NCBI GenBank assembly: GCA_027490215.1
Contig: JAIXYO010000069.1
Coordinates: 1-38,864 of the forward strand
DNA length: 38,864 bases
DNA from: Rubrivivax sp.
GTDB taxonomy: Bacteria; Pseudomonadota; Gammaproteobacteria; Burkholderiales; Burkholderiaceae_C
Direction of reading: 5' to 3'
Shown piece by piece: positions 18,742-28,353 of the stretch; positions within the stretch are counted from its first letter, which is position 1, and every line of letters begins with the position of its first letter. The notes under the pieces were generated by a model. The model made no database searches, was not told the DNA's origin, and was given only the letters and a program-made list of their open reading frames with translations. Position numbers and translations under genes: made by a program.

Positions 18742-20940
18742 TCATCGCGCCTGCCACCAGGCGGGTGCGGATTCGTCTCGAATGCTCCAACCTTCCGCAG
18801 CTTTGGTGCCATACCGGTAGGTTGCGAACGGAACAAGCGCTTCGGCAGGCGCGCAGCCACCGTGGTAGCCATTTCGTTTGCTGGCGTAGCGCAACTTGCT
18901 GTTCCAGGCCAGAACAACCTCGTCCATGCCACTTGCAGCCATGATTCGCCTGCCCTTCAGGGCAATCTCGCCGGGATAGGCTTCCAGATTTGGTTCTCGC
19001 CATCGAGCATTGGGGCTCGCCCCCTGCATCGTGGTGTCCTGGTCGAGCACATGGCCGTGGTCGCTTGTGAAGATCACTGCCCGGTCGGATGACCGTGCTT
19101 CCGCCAGCAGTGCGTCCAGCCCCTTGAACTGTGCAATGTCCCAGCGAAGGCGAAGTTGGTCAGACTTCATCAAGTGATCGTCCACTGCATTGATCACAAC
19201 CGCAACGACCCGCTGCCGTGTGTCGCTCAGGGCCGTTCTCAGGTCATCCGAAAGGGTGACGCCAGAACTGTCGAGCAAGTCTCGCTTGTGAAAAATGGCT
19301 GGCGGCTTACCAGCAACAGACGGGGCAACGAGCGACGGGTAGGCACTGAATGCTGACCTCTCCGTCGACGCTGAGCCCGCACAAGCAGCACCGCAAAGCA
19401 GCGACGTCCTGGATGCCTCTGTTGTAGACGGCAGCATGGTCAACAGGGTCGAGCAGGAGCCTTCCGCGCGCTCGAACTGAACCCAGCCGTGATCTGTCAG
19501 GCTGTGATGCAGCTCAAGGAAAACGGGAATGCTCATCCCGTCCACCACGATCAGCAAGCTGCGACCAGCCACCGCAACCGGTGCGACGCACTTGTCGAGC
19601 GCGTCCTCGATCGGAATCAGCGTCGTCCCGTTTGGCTGATCGGCCGACAGTGACTCGGCGAACCGACGGTCAAACAAGTCCCTTCGAACGCGCGTGTTCT
19701 CGCGCAGAATTCCGTAGGCGTTCGCCAAGTCAGCAGAGTCGTCGCCCTCCAGCAGTACCGTCTGCGCCCAATCCACCCAGGCGATTTCGTTGCGATATTG
19801 CTCAGCGAGCGCATTCAATGCCGATGGGAATGAGTTGGCAGTTTGCGTGAGCCAGCTCACCAGCCGAACAGCCATCTTGCACCGGAGCTCGGAGCGACTG
19901 TTCACAACCGGCCCACGGTGGGCCATCAGACGCCCAAATCGCGAAATGGCCTCGGACAGGTTGAGTTCGTTCAGTGCGCCCGCGAATGCCTTTGTCTTTT
20001 CGCGCAGTGCTGCGCTCCCATACCGTGCATGCGCCGCCAGCGACTCAGCCTTCAGCTGTGTCACCAGCGACTCGTAGCGTGCAACCTGCTGCTGTTTGGC
20101 TGCCTCTGGGGCGCGGTCGAACCAGGCGTCAGCTGCGCCAGCCAGTTGGTGCGTGGTGTGTGCCGAAATCGTCAGTCCATCGAACAGCACCTCCAGGCGG
20201 GCAGCCACCTTTGCCCGACTCGCTTCCGTGCCAGCGGTCTTGTCTTCCAAAGCTTCACAGAGCATGGCAATGGCAACCAGTTCATCTGCGCTGCCCGTGT
20301 CGATGGCCGCGAAGACAAAGCTCACCAGGTCGCCCAGCGCTTCACGTAACCGTTGGACTGTCTCCTGACGGGCGGTGTCTTCCAGTGCCTTGAATTGCTC
20401 TCGCCGCTGGGCATCGCCCGCCCATTTCAGCAGGTCAAGTTCGGTCGGCGGATAAGACTCGAAGCCCAAGACAACCCGGAACAACTCTTTCCAGGCGCGG
20501 TCTTGATCCAGGACGAGCGATCGAACCGGGGCGTATCCCTCTGCTGGCATGTATCGCACAAGCAGTTCGGCCAACCAGCGGTGGCGGGCCAATCGCGGAT
20601 CAATGTGCGCCGCCCGAAACAGCGCCAAGACAGTCTGCCAAAGGTCGTGGGTGATGGCGCGCCGCTTGGCGCAGCGGGCCAGTACGTCAGAGCCCAAGTC
20701 ACTCTCGTCACCTGAGAACAGCAAGACAACCGGCGTCGTGCTGGTTGAATGACGGCGCATGGCATCACGAACCGACAACGGGGAACTGCAGGCCGAGACT
20801 GGCCAGCTCCCGGCGTTCACATCCACCGCCGCACCATCGAAGGCATCTGGAGGCAGCCGCAGCAGGATGAACCTGGCTGGTGGGTCGGCCTCGTGGGCCT
20901 GCTTGGCCTGGAGGCTGATCTGATGCGCCGGGACCTTCAT
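18742..20940 (-). CDS. pglZ: PglZ, BREX type 2 alkaline-phosphatase-fold protein
   Basis: A 732-residue core BREX component with an alkaline-phosphatase-superfamily domain in the C-terminal half. Metal-site motifs visible are LLIVVDGMS around 463-470, the TTEASRTS segment near 506-513, and FTSDHGHVLD around 624-633, with a late GYHGGCAPAEALVPF. The N-terminal half is helical and less conserved. PglZ proteins define BREX systems, and this length and motif set fit the type 2 form found with PglW and PglY. The ATG at 20940 overlaps the pglY stop (ATGA), indicating coupled translation and probably a fixed ratio of the two proteins. Whether it is a phosphatase or nuclease in this variant cannot be told from sequence. 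Confidence 0.92.
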   Translation of the reverse strand: MKVPAHQISLQAKQAHEADPPARFILLRLPPDAFDGAAVDVNAGSWPVSACSSPLSVRDAMRRHSTSTTPVVLLFSGDESDLGSDVLARCAKRRAITHDLWQTVLALFRAAHIDPRLARHRWLAELLVRYMPAEGYAPVRSLVLDQDRAWKELFRVVLGFESYPPTELDLLKWAGDAQRREQFKALEDTARQETVQRLREALGDLVSFVFAAIDTGSADELVAIAMLCEALEDKTAGTEASRAKVAARLEVLFDGLTISAHTTHQLAGAADAWFDRAPEAAKQQQVARYESLVTQLKAESLAAHARYGSAALREKTKAFAGALNELNLSEAISRFGRLMAHRGPVVNSRSELRCKMAVRLVSWLTQTANSFPSALNALAEQYRNEIAWVDWAQTVLLEGDDSADLANAYGILRENTRVRRDLFDRRFAESLSADQPNGTTLIPIEDALDKCVAPVAVAGRSLLIVVDGMSIPVFLELHHSLTDHGWVQFERAEGSCSTLLTMLPSTTEASRTSLLCGAACAGSASTERSAFSAYPSLVAPSVAGKPPAIFHKRDLLDSSGVTLSDDLRTALSDTRQRVVAVVINAVDDHLMKSDQLRLRWDIAQFKGLDALLAEARSSDRAVIFTSDHGHVLDQDTTMQGASPNARWREPNLEAYPGEIALKGRRIMAASGMDEVVLAWNSKLRYASKRNGYHGGCAPAEALVPFATYRYGTKAAEGWSIRDESAPAWWQAR

Positions 20941-23900
20941 TCCTGTTCCCGGATCACGATCTGAATGTCCACACTGACCTCGCCGAGTCCCTCAAGCAGC
21001 GTGCGCGCATCCGCCAATGCCTTCAGGGCATCGGTCTTCACCAGCCTGGCGCGCTCAATGCGTTGCGGCGCTTTCATGCCGGGTTCCGGCTCTGGCTCCG
21101 GCGCGGGCTGAGGCTGCGGGGCAGGTGGCGTCGCCCGGTTGGCGACATCGGCCATCAGCGTTCCCGCGTCGCGTTCGAACTGGGCGACAGCGGCTTGGAG
21201 TCCGTCGACGTACTCGTAGCGGAGTACAGCGTGCGCCAGGCTCTCCAGAATCTGGTTGGCACGCGGCGCAAACTCACCGCTGCCGCTCGCGATCGAGCGA
21301 AGACTGTTGACCAGGTAGTGCTTGGCCTCGACACGTGCCAGTGCCTGAACTCCACCGAGAACCGCCTTGGTTTCGGCGACCTCTTCGGTGCTGAAGTCCA
21401 GCCTCGCCACGATGTTGACGAGGTCAAACTCCGAGCTGCTGGCCTCCATGGCCGCGAACCAGTCGCGCAGGCGGGTTGCACCCGTCTTGCGAAGAGCAGG
21501 TTCGCCCGTGGCCACAACATCGGTCTGCACCAAGGTCATCAGCTGCTCGACCACGCGCAGGTAGTTCAGCAAATGGGCTGCCGTGTCGGTTACACGCTTG
21601 CGTGCCGCGCGAGAAAACTCCACCAGTCCCGGCGCTGACCGATACAGCGCTGCCATGGCCGGGTCCAACATATCGCCGGCGAACTTGGTGGCCTTGTCCC
21701 ACTCGGCCGTGGTCGGCAAGGGCTGCTCGCGCACCTCGCACTCGTTGGGCACGTTACCGATTTCGCCCTTGAAGGGCTGGCCGAAACGGTACAAGGAGCG
21801 ATTGCTCTTGGCCAGCCAGGTCAGGATCACCAGGTCTTGCAGGTCTTCGCGCAGGCCACGCCGGTCGGGAAGGTCCAGCCAGCGGCGGAGGTCGGTGACG
21901 GTGGGCTCGCGGCCAGACTGCTGCGCGATTTGTCGGGCAAAGTGCTGCGACCAGTCATCGCGTAACTGCAGCGCTGCTTCGCCCACCTCAGCCAGATCAA
22001 GCTTGGGTGCGATGCGCTTGGCGTCGTCCCGAAGCGAGGCTTCGAGCTCAACCCGATGGGCTGGCTTTTGGGCTGCCAGCACCATCAGATCAGCCAGGCG
22101 TTTCACCGCAATCGGCCTGGGCTCGGCATCAAAGTGCGGGTGGGCTGGAAACTCGTAGTCCAGCGCTTGCTCGGTCAACTTCTCGAACGCACCTTTGAAG
22201 TTGGCCGCCACCGGTGGGCGCAAGACCAAAGAGGGGTCGAGGCTGAAATAGTGCTCGTCGACGGTCTGCGCGGGGTCAAGAGCTTCCTGGGCCACACTGT
22301 TGAGACCGTAGGCGGTGTACAGGCAGTTGCGAATGAACTGACGCAGTTGGTCCCGCTGGTTCGTCAGCAGCACACGTGCTTGCTCACGGTCTGCCTGCGA
22401 CAGTTGGCTGGCGTACTGATCGAGGTTGTTGCCCCGCAGGACGAAATTGATGACCACCAGCCGGCCCAACTGGTCCTGTGTGTTGGGTGACAGGAAGGAC
22501 GGCAGCCAGGCCACCGAGCGCCCGACCCGGCCGTCGTTGAGGAAGCCGTTGATCTTGGCCACATCGTCTTGTGGGCCGTGTTCGGGTTGGTGGTCGAACG
22601 GGAAGTCGATCAGGATGCGCCACGTCCCTTCGCGCCCCTTCAGAGTATCGAAGGACTGCTCGCGGACGTTGCCAAACAGAATCTCCGCATTGCGGCGCGA
22701 GCCGCGCCAACTGATCTCCATCTCCGGGGGCAGCAGGCTGGAGCCGACGTCGGCGAGCCCCAAACCATCGGTGATCAGTTGCCTGACTTCTGCCTGCCGG
22801 TTCCCCTGCGTGTCGAACGACATCGCGTTGGCCAGAATGGCATCCGTATCCACCTTGGCGACTTCCACCGACACGATCGGGTTCGGCGAGTCGTCGGCAA
22901 TCTTAATCTCACCCGCCTGGCCCGCCCAACGCTTGAGCTTGGTCAGTACCGTGATGCCCTCACTGCCAGGCACTGGCGTGCGGATCGTGCCGTGGTTCAG
23001 CGCCGCCAGCTTGGTGGGCGTCAGGTTCTTTAGGGCTTCTACCTCGGGCACCAAAGCGGCCAACACCAGGGTCTTGAGCAGACGGGCGTCGTTTTGCAGC
23101 GCGGCAGCCTTCTTGGGGTCGGCCTTGCCCGCCTCGATGTCTTCCCAGGTCACACCGTGCTGGGTTTCCAGAATCGGCAGCAGGCGACGACGCCAGAGCT
23201 GCTTGGCCTGCTCAAAGAAGAGCTTGATGCCGTGGGTGAATGGTTCGTCGCCGTCGGCAATCACATCGAACAGATCGCCCACCGGGATGACGTCGCCAAT
23301 CTCCAGGGTGTCGGCCTTGTCCACCAGCATCTGCTGCATCAGCTTGAGTGCCGTGCGCTCGCGCTGCAGCATCGACGACACGGCGATCAGGGTCTGAACC
23401 AGTGCCGGCGTGAAAGGGTACAGGTCCTGCAGCATCTGCTGATCGCCGTCGCGCGTCAGCAGGGTTTGCAGCACCTCGGGCTGGCTGCTGAGCAGCTTGT
23501 TGATCGCACCCCTTAGCAGCGCTTCCTCGGCAGGGCCGCGCGTGCGCAGCAGGCGCTTCTTGGCGATTTCTGGAAGATTGCGGTCTTCCAGGTTCACCTT
23601 GTCGAAGCGCGCTTCCCAATACTGCAGCGTGTCGGCAAACGACAACTGTTCCGCACCGGGCATGTGCTCGCCGACCAGTTCGCGCAGATCGCGCTGGCGA
23701 GCCATGAAGCTGACGATGGGCGTCGGTCGGTCGGCGTTGCTTGACTCCACCAGCTTGGCGACCTTTTGTCCTTCGCGGGCAATCCAGGCCACATCGGCGG
23801 CCCGGCTGGCCAGCCAGAGGATGAACTCGTCCAGGAACAGGATGATGCCGTCGTAGCCCAGGTCCTTCGCGTGATGCGACATTGCCGACAGGCCTTCGTC

Positions 23901-24635
23901 GAGCGAGGTGTACATCTCGCGCTGCGAGGCAGAAAGGTGGCTCACGCTGCCATAGAAGGCGCGTGTCAGCGCACCGACGAGCTGGAAGCGCTCTGGGCTG
24001 CCAGGCGGCACTTTCAGCGTGGCCTCGAAGCGCGCAGGGGCCCAGGTCTGCGTGACACGCCCCCAGCCGCCGCCTCCAGTGGCGGCACCGGTCGCACCGT
24101 TCAGGGTGCGGAAGAAGGCCTCATCCCCCATCTGCGTGCGCAGCTTCTGCGCGTCGTTGAGCATGCCCTCGCTCTGGTAGAAGCCAGGGCTCGGTGCGTC
24201 CGGGTGCAGCCGTGCGGTCAGCTCGGCATAGCCCGAGAACAGTGCCGATTCCAGCGTCTCGGCATTGATCATGTGGTACGGCACAACGAGGAACTTCTTG
24301 CCCTGTGTCCACCCGTTGTGCTTGGACACCACCGAGGCCAGTTCGGGCTTGCCACGGGCCGTGGCGTCGCCACGGAGCAGCAGCGAGAGGATGGCCATGA
24401 AGTGGCTCTTACCCGAGCCGAAACTGCCGTGCAGGTACGCGCCCTTGCTCATTCGGCTGTCGATTGCACCCTTGACCACGCCGAGCGCCTGGTCAAAACA
24501 CTTCACCAACTGGGGCGTGGCGATGTAGTCGCGCACGGTTTCAGCAGGGGTGTTCAAGCCGTCGGTCAGGCGCAGAACAAAGTCGCCCTGGTGGACCTGT
24601 TCGGGCAGGTCAAATATCTCGCGTAGTTTTGGCAT
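20937..24635 (-). CDS. pglY: PglY, BREX type 2 P-loop ATPase
   Basis: A 1232-residue ATPase related to BrxC/PglY. Walker A (GSFGSGKS) is at 70-77 and the Walker B-like ILFLDE at 265-270, with the N-terminal phrase LREIFDLPEQVHQGDFVLRL typical of the family. A long helical middle and C-terminus follow. Near the end there is a Pro/Glu-rich linker (PAPQPQPAPEPEPEPG) before a short terminal segment. The size is normal for the BREX ATPase. The ATG is preceded by GAGGGA about ten bases upstream and follows pglX by 25 bases. In known BREX systems this ATPase is required for phage restriction and is thought to form an oligomeric complex with the methyltransferase and PglZ. Confidence 0.93.
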   Translation of the reverse strand: MPKLREIFDLPEQVHQGDFVLRLTDGLNTPAETVRDYIATPQLVKCFDQALGVVKGAIDSRMSKGAYLHGSFGSGKSHFMAILSLLLRGDATARGKPELASVVSKHNGWTQGKKFLVVPYHMINAETLESALFSGYAELTARLHPDAPSPGFYQSEGMLNDAQKLRTQMGDEAFFRTLNGATGAATGGGGWGRVTQTWAPARFEATLKVPPGSPERFQLVGALTRAFYGSVSHLSASQREMYTSLDEGLSAMSHHAKDLGYDGIILFLDEFILWLASRAADVAWIAREGQKVAKLVESSNADRPTPIVSFMARQRDLRELVGEHMPGAEQLSFADTLQYWEARFDKVNLEDRNLPEIAKKRLLRTRGPAEEALLRGAINKLLSSQPEVLQTLLTRDGDQQMLQDLYPFTPALVQTLIAVSSMLQRERTALKLMQQMLVDKADTLEIGDVIPVGDLFDVIADGDEPFTHGIKLFFEQAKQLWRRRLLPILETQHGVTWEDIEAGKADPKKAAALQNDARLLKTLVLAALVPEVEALKNLTPTKLAALNHGTIRTPVPGSEGITVLTKLKRWAGQAGEIKIADDSPNPIVSVEVAKVDTDAILANAMSFDTQGNRQAEVRQLITDGLGLADVGSSLLPPEMEISWRGSRRNAEILFGNVREQSFDTLKGREGTWRILIDFPFDHQPEHGPQDDVAKINGFLNDGRVGRSVAWLPSFLSPNTQDQLGRLVVINFVLRGNNLDQYASQLSQADREQARVLLTNQRDQLRQFIRNCLYTAYGLNSVAQEALDPAQTVDEHYFSLDPSLVLRPPVAANFKGAFEKLTEQALDYEFPAHPHFDAEPRPIAVKRLADLMVLAAQKPAHRVELEASLRDDAKRIAPKLDLAEVGEAALQLRDDWSQHFARQIAQQSGREPTVTDLRRWLDLPDRRGLREDLQDLVILTWLAKSNRSLYRFGQPFKGEIGNVPNECEVREQPLPTTAEWDKATKFAGDMLDPAMAALYRSAPGLVEFSRAARKRVTDTAAHLLNYLRVVEQLMTLVQTDVVATGEPALRKTGATRLRDWFAAMEASSSEFDLVNIVARLDFSTEEVAETKAVLGGVQALARVEAKHYLVNSLRSIASGSGEFAPRANQILESLAHAVLRYEYVDGLQAAVAQFERDAGTLMADVANRATPPAPQPQPAPEPEPEPGMKAPQRIERARLVKTDALKALADARTLLEGLGEVSVDIQIVIREQE

Positions 24636-24660
24636 GTTGTTGTATCCCTCGTGATTCGTG

Positions 24661-27600
24661 TCAGGCCTGCGCGGCTGCGCTGGAGCGTCTGCCGCGTGTG
24701 CGGCGAACGGGCGCAGGCGGCTGCCAGGTACGCACCGCCGTGAGTGTTAGCCCGTGCTGGGCCAGTTGCGCATCGAGCAAGCCCTGCAGGTAGTCGCCGG
24801 TACTCATGCCCAGGTCGTCGTCGATCTCCGGGTGCCATTGATGGACCCAGGGCAGTAGTTCGTCCAGGCCAGCCAAAGCGGGCGTCAGGCGAGCGGCGTC
24901 AGCGCCTTCGCGTTGCAGGATCTCGTACAGATGACCTGTCAGTGCCAGGGCACGTGCCTTGGCGTCGTAGCCGGCCCACAGCAGCATTGGGCTTCCGGCA
25001 TCGTTGCTGCGCTCCAACCCGGGGAAGCTGATGAAGCGCTCCTTGGGGACGTCGAGCGGACCACGCTGCTTCCATAGGGGGCCATCGAGAAAATCCTCGG
25101 GTTTGTACTTCGGTGGCACCGGTATGGCGCCAATCTCGCTGGTCTTGCGTCGCATCTGCTCGGCAGCAATATCCTCGGCGGACGCCGCAATCATGGTCCT
25201 GCTAACGTCAGAGTCGATGACATCCTCTTTTCGTTGCAAGGCCCAGGTGCTTCGCCACACCGAACGCTTGCGCAGGCCGCTGTCGGTATACCGCAGCACA
25301 TCAAGGTAGGGCACGGTAGCCTGTTGCAGGAGTGCCGTCACCGTCACGTGGGCATCGCTACCCGTGCCGGCGTACAAGTCCAATGCACGGCGGAAGCTCT
25401 CGTCGCCCGAAAGCGCATCAACCAGCTCCCGAACAGAGCGTAGGCGCGGAGCTGGATGAGCGTCTCGCGGCCAAAGGTCGGTCGCCTCCAACCGATCAAG
25501 CAGCCAGCCCTCCAGCGCAACCTTTTCGAGCGTGTCCCAGTCAGAACCTGCCCAGCGGCGTTTGCACTCCGGTCGTTCAATCAGCGCGAGGTCACGCGAT
25601 TGCTGGATCGTGGAAATTCGACGTTCGACCAGGGCGCGGTAGTCTGCCGGCCAGCGCGCGGGACATTCCGCAATGGGTTGTGCGCCGTGACGATCGAACC
25701 ACGTCGTGGACGTAGTCCCCGCAGCTAGCTGCCGAGCCAACAGAATCTCGAAGGCGCGCTCTCCGAATTGAAGACCGGGTGGCGCATCTGAGTAACAAAG
25801 CGGTTCGTCCAATACGCCATAGATGCGGTAGGTCTGCCAGTCCAGTTCCTCCTGCCAAGCAATCATCTCGCTTCGAATGCGATCGACTTCAGTCTTCGCC
25901 GCATCCAATTCAGCGCGGGTTGGTACTGCTAACCCGAACGTCGCATCAGGCAGGCGTGTCGCCCGTTGGGTAGCCAGGCTGTCGATTCGCTTGGCGATTT
26001 CGACGGGACGTTCCACCGCCACAGGGAACTGACCGACTTTCGTACTGTCATGCGCGAAGCGCTCATCCCAAAGTGAACGCCGAACACGGGCACCTTCGGT
26101 GCCCATGTGATCGCCACCCTTTGGGAAGCAGACTTGTTTGAGCCAGAAGCAAGATGTCGAGGAATTCAGCAGTCCGAGGACACCCAGGTTGTCATCTTCG
26201 GTGGTGTTGACAGGTAGCTTTATGACCGGCGCGGTCTGCTTGAAGACCTTGCCTCCACGGTCAAGGACGAAATGGTTGTGTGTTGCAACTTCTCCAAAGG
26301 CAATGGCATGTTGATAGGTCAGTCGAGCCAAGGTAATTTGATGCCAGCTCCACCATGCCTTCCCATCAGAGAAATACGTTCCTTGACCGAAAGTCGCTCT
26401 ATTCCCAAGTAATGTTCGGAAGGTCCAAAGGTACCGATGCAATCCAGGGAAATCGGAAAGCGAGACTAAGCCTTGCTCAGCATACGGAACGATTCCATGT
26501 TCATCGGACGAAATCGCCCATTCACGAACGTTGTCGCCTTCGACGAGGGGTCGAACCATTGAGGATTCGACACCCAGCCTGTTCGTCGTGTTTCTGGCAA
26601 GCACGAATGCATCGTCTGCACTTGTGCGCCCTGTGCCGCCATACACATCTGCAAAGGCGCTGATGATTTCTGCTCCAGCGGCATTGATTCGTTCAAGCAG
26701 ATCGGCAGCACCACCACCGGCCAATGCCCATGGGTGGCTGTAAAACTTATCGCGAGGAAAGTCATGAACGCTGACCCACTCTGACTCGGAGTCTCTGCGA
26801 TCGATCTGAGTCAATATGGCGTTCCAGACTATCCCTTGTCCAGGGTCACTTGGTGTCGATGGTTCACCATTGATGCCCAAGACAGCGCGAACAAATGGAT
26901 TCACGGGCGGTCGATTCTGCCCAAGCAGGATTACCGTTGGAGTCCCATGACCGGGTATGTAAGCTCCCGAAGTGTCTATGACATACGAGAGCTCTACTGT
27001 TGGGAAGAAGCCCTCAACCAGCTTCTTGCCAAACTCTCGCTTTTTGAACGAGTCCGACACGATTAGCCCGACAAATCCCGCTCGCTGAGTGTTGTCCAAG
27101 TTGCGAGCGAGAGCCCAGAACCGTTCGCAAAAAGGCGCCACCAAGGCATAAGTCCGATGGCAGCTCTGGAAGCGTTGCCGGTAGAGGGCTGAGACAGCCT
27201 GATCCTTAACCGTGATGTAAGGTGGGTTACCAACCACCGCAGCGTACTTTCTCGCCAGGATCTGATTGGTCGCGGTCAAGTCCTCCGCCGCAAACGCGTG
27301 CCGATACAGATGGTCAGCAGCCGTCGCCAGATTCTCTTGCGGTGTGTTCAATGCGAGCGATTCCTGGGCTCGCGCGTAGTCGCGCTGATCGAATCCGTGC
27401 AACAAGCTGTCGCCAGTTTCAATGTGCAGATGGAAGTCCGGCGCAAGTCTCAGCTTGTGCACTTGGGCCATCTTGAGCGCGGCCACCAGCAGTCGGAACC
27501 GGGCGATCACCACGGCGTAGGGGTTCAGGTCGATGCCCGCGATGCGGTCCAGCGCCTCTTGCAGAGCCAGATTGACGTTGTCTGGCCGCTTGCGTAGCCA

Positions 27601-28353
27601 GCGCGGTGCCAATCTTTCAAAGGCGCCGAGCAAGAAGTGCCCCGACCCGCAGGTCGGGTCGATCAGGTCGACTTCTTCCAGTGTGTAGATGTCGAGCGCA
27701 AGCGTCAGCGTGCGGTCCAGGATGAAGGATTCAACGAACTCTGGTGTCTGTAGTAGGGCGTACCGATCCCGCGCGGCCTCCGACAGGTCCTGGTACAGAT
27801 CGCCCAAGAATCGGGTATTCCAGTCGGGATCAGCGAAGTCGTGAACCAGCGCGCCAGTGTCGGCATTGGTGGCCCGGAAGAAGCGCACCAGTTGCTTGCC
27901 CATGTCCGCAGAGACGGGGGCCGTCAGCAAGACGCGCTGGACCTTCATGACGTCTGACAGGCCAGGTAGGCGGCTCGCGACCGCGAACACGTCGCGCAGG
28001 TAGTCGTTGTCTGAAGCAGTCGGGTTTTGGAGGTAGAAGCCTTCCTGTCTCGCTACAGCAGATTGACCCCGGGCGTCCGTGCCGGCGATCAGCGGCGCGT
28101 CGAGCAGAGCGTTGTCTTCACAGAAGCGGACGAACACGCAGGCCAGGACCCAGGCTACGGCGGACTGGGTGAACTGCGCTTCAGACCAAGTCTCCACGGC
28201 CTCTGATGTGCGCCCGGCGTCGCGTGCCGCCTGCCACTCGGCCGTGAGGCGGCTCTTGTACTCCACATGGGTGGTAAAGCGACCGCGCAGATCGCTCTCC
28301 AGGTCTCGGACTTGGACCTTCAGGTCCGCCAGCAGCTTGGTGCGATTGATCAT
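24661..28353 (-). CDS. pglX: PglX, BREX type 2 adenine-specific DNA methyltransferase
   Basis: A 1230-residue N6-adenine methyltransferase that marks host DNA and sets the recognition specificity of BREX. The AdoMet-binding motif I DPTCGSG is at 232-238 and the catalytic motif IV NPPY at 376-379. The N-terminal 220 residues are the helical BREX-specific extension. The region after NPPY (to about 750) should hold the target-recognition domain. It is visibly richer in A and T than the rest of the gene, suggesting a separately acquired or recombined segment. The start is the ATG at 28353, overlapping the pglW stop (ATGA); the 23 extra upstream codons lie inside pglW. No frameshift or simple-repeat tract suggesting phase variation was seen. 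Confidence 0.95.
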   Translation of the reverse strand: MINRTKLLADLKVQVRDLESDLRGRFTTHVEYKSRLTAEWQAARDAGRTSEAVETWSEAQFTQSAVAWVLACVFVRFCEDNALLDAPLIAGTDARGQSAVARQEGFYLQNPTASDNDYLRDVFAVASRLPGLSDVMKVQRVLLTAPVSADMGKQLVRFFRATNADTGALVHDFADPDWNTRFLGDLYQDLSEAARDRYALLQTPEFVESFILDRTLTLALDIYTLEEVDLIDPTCGSGHFLLGAFERLAPRWLRKRPDNVNLALQEALDRIAGIDLNPYAVVIARFRLLVAALKMAQVHKLRLAPDFHLHIETGDSLLHGFDQRDYARAQESLALNTPQENLATAADHLYRHAFAAEDLTATNQILARKYAAVVGNPPYITVKDQAVSALYRQRFQSCHRTYALVAPFCERFWALARNLDNTQRAGFVGLIVSDSFKKREFGKKLVEGFFPTVELSYVIDTSGAYIPGHGTPTVILLGQNRPPVNPFVRAVLGINGEPSTPSDPGQGIVWNAILTQIDRRDSESEWVSVHDFPRDKFYSHPWALAGGGAADLLERINAAGAEIISAFADVYGGTGRTSADDAFVLARNTTNRLGVESSMVRPLVEGDNVREWAISSDEHGIVPYAEQGLVSLSDFPGLHRYLWTFRTLLGNRATFGQGTYFSDGKAWWSWHQITLARLTYQHAIAFGEVATHNHFVLDRGGKVFKQTAPVIKLPVNTTEDDNLGVLGLLNSSTSCFWLKQVCFPKGGDHMGTEGARVRRSLWDERFAHDSTKVGQFPVAVERPVEIAKRIDSLATQRATRLPDATFGLAVPTRAELDAAKTEVDRIRSEMIAWQEELDWQTYRIYGVLDEPLCYSDAPPGLQFGERAFEILLARQLAAGTTSTTWFDRHGAQPIAECPARWPADYRALVERRISTIQQSRDLALIERPECKRRWAGSDWDTLEKVALEGWLLDRLEATDLWPRDAHPAPRLRSVRELVDALSGDESFRRALDLYAGTGSDAHVTVTALLQQATVPYLDVLRYTDSGLRKRSVWRSTWALQRKEDVIDSDVSRTMIAASAEDIAAEQMRRKTSEIGAIPVPPKYKPEDFLDGPLWKQRGPLDVPKERFISFPGLERSNDAGSPMLLWAGYDAKARALALTGHLYEILQREGADAARLTPALAGLDELLPWVHQWHPEIDDDLGMSTGDYLQGLLDAQLAQHGLTLTAVRTWQPPAPVRRTRGRRSSAAAQA

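Noticed and set aside
23766-24626. + strand frame of 286 codons inside pglY
   Set aside because: It is antisense to the PglY Walker A and B region, with no independent signals.
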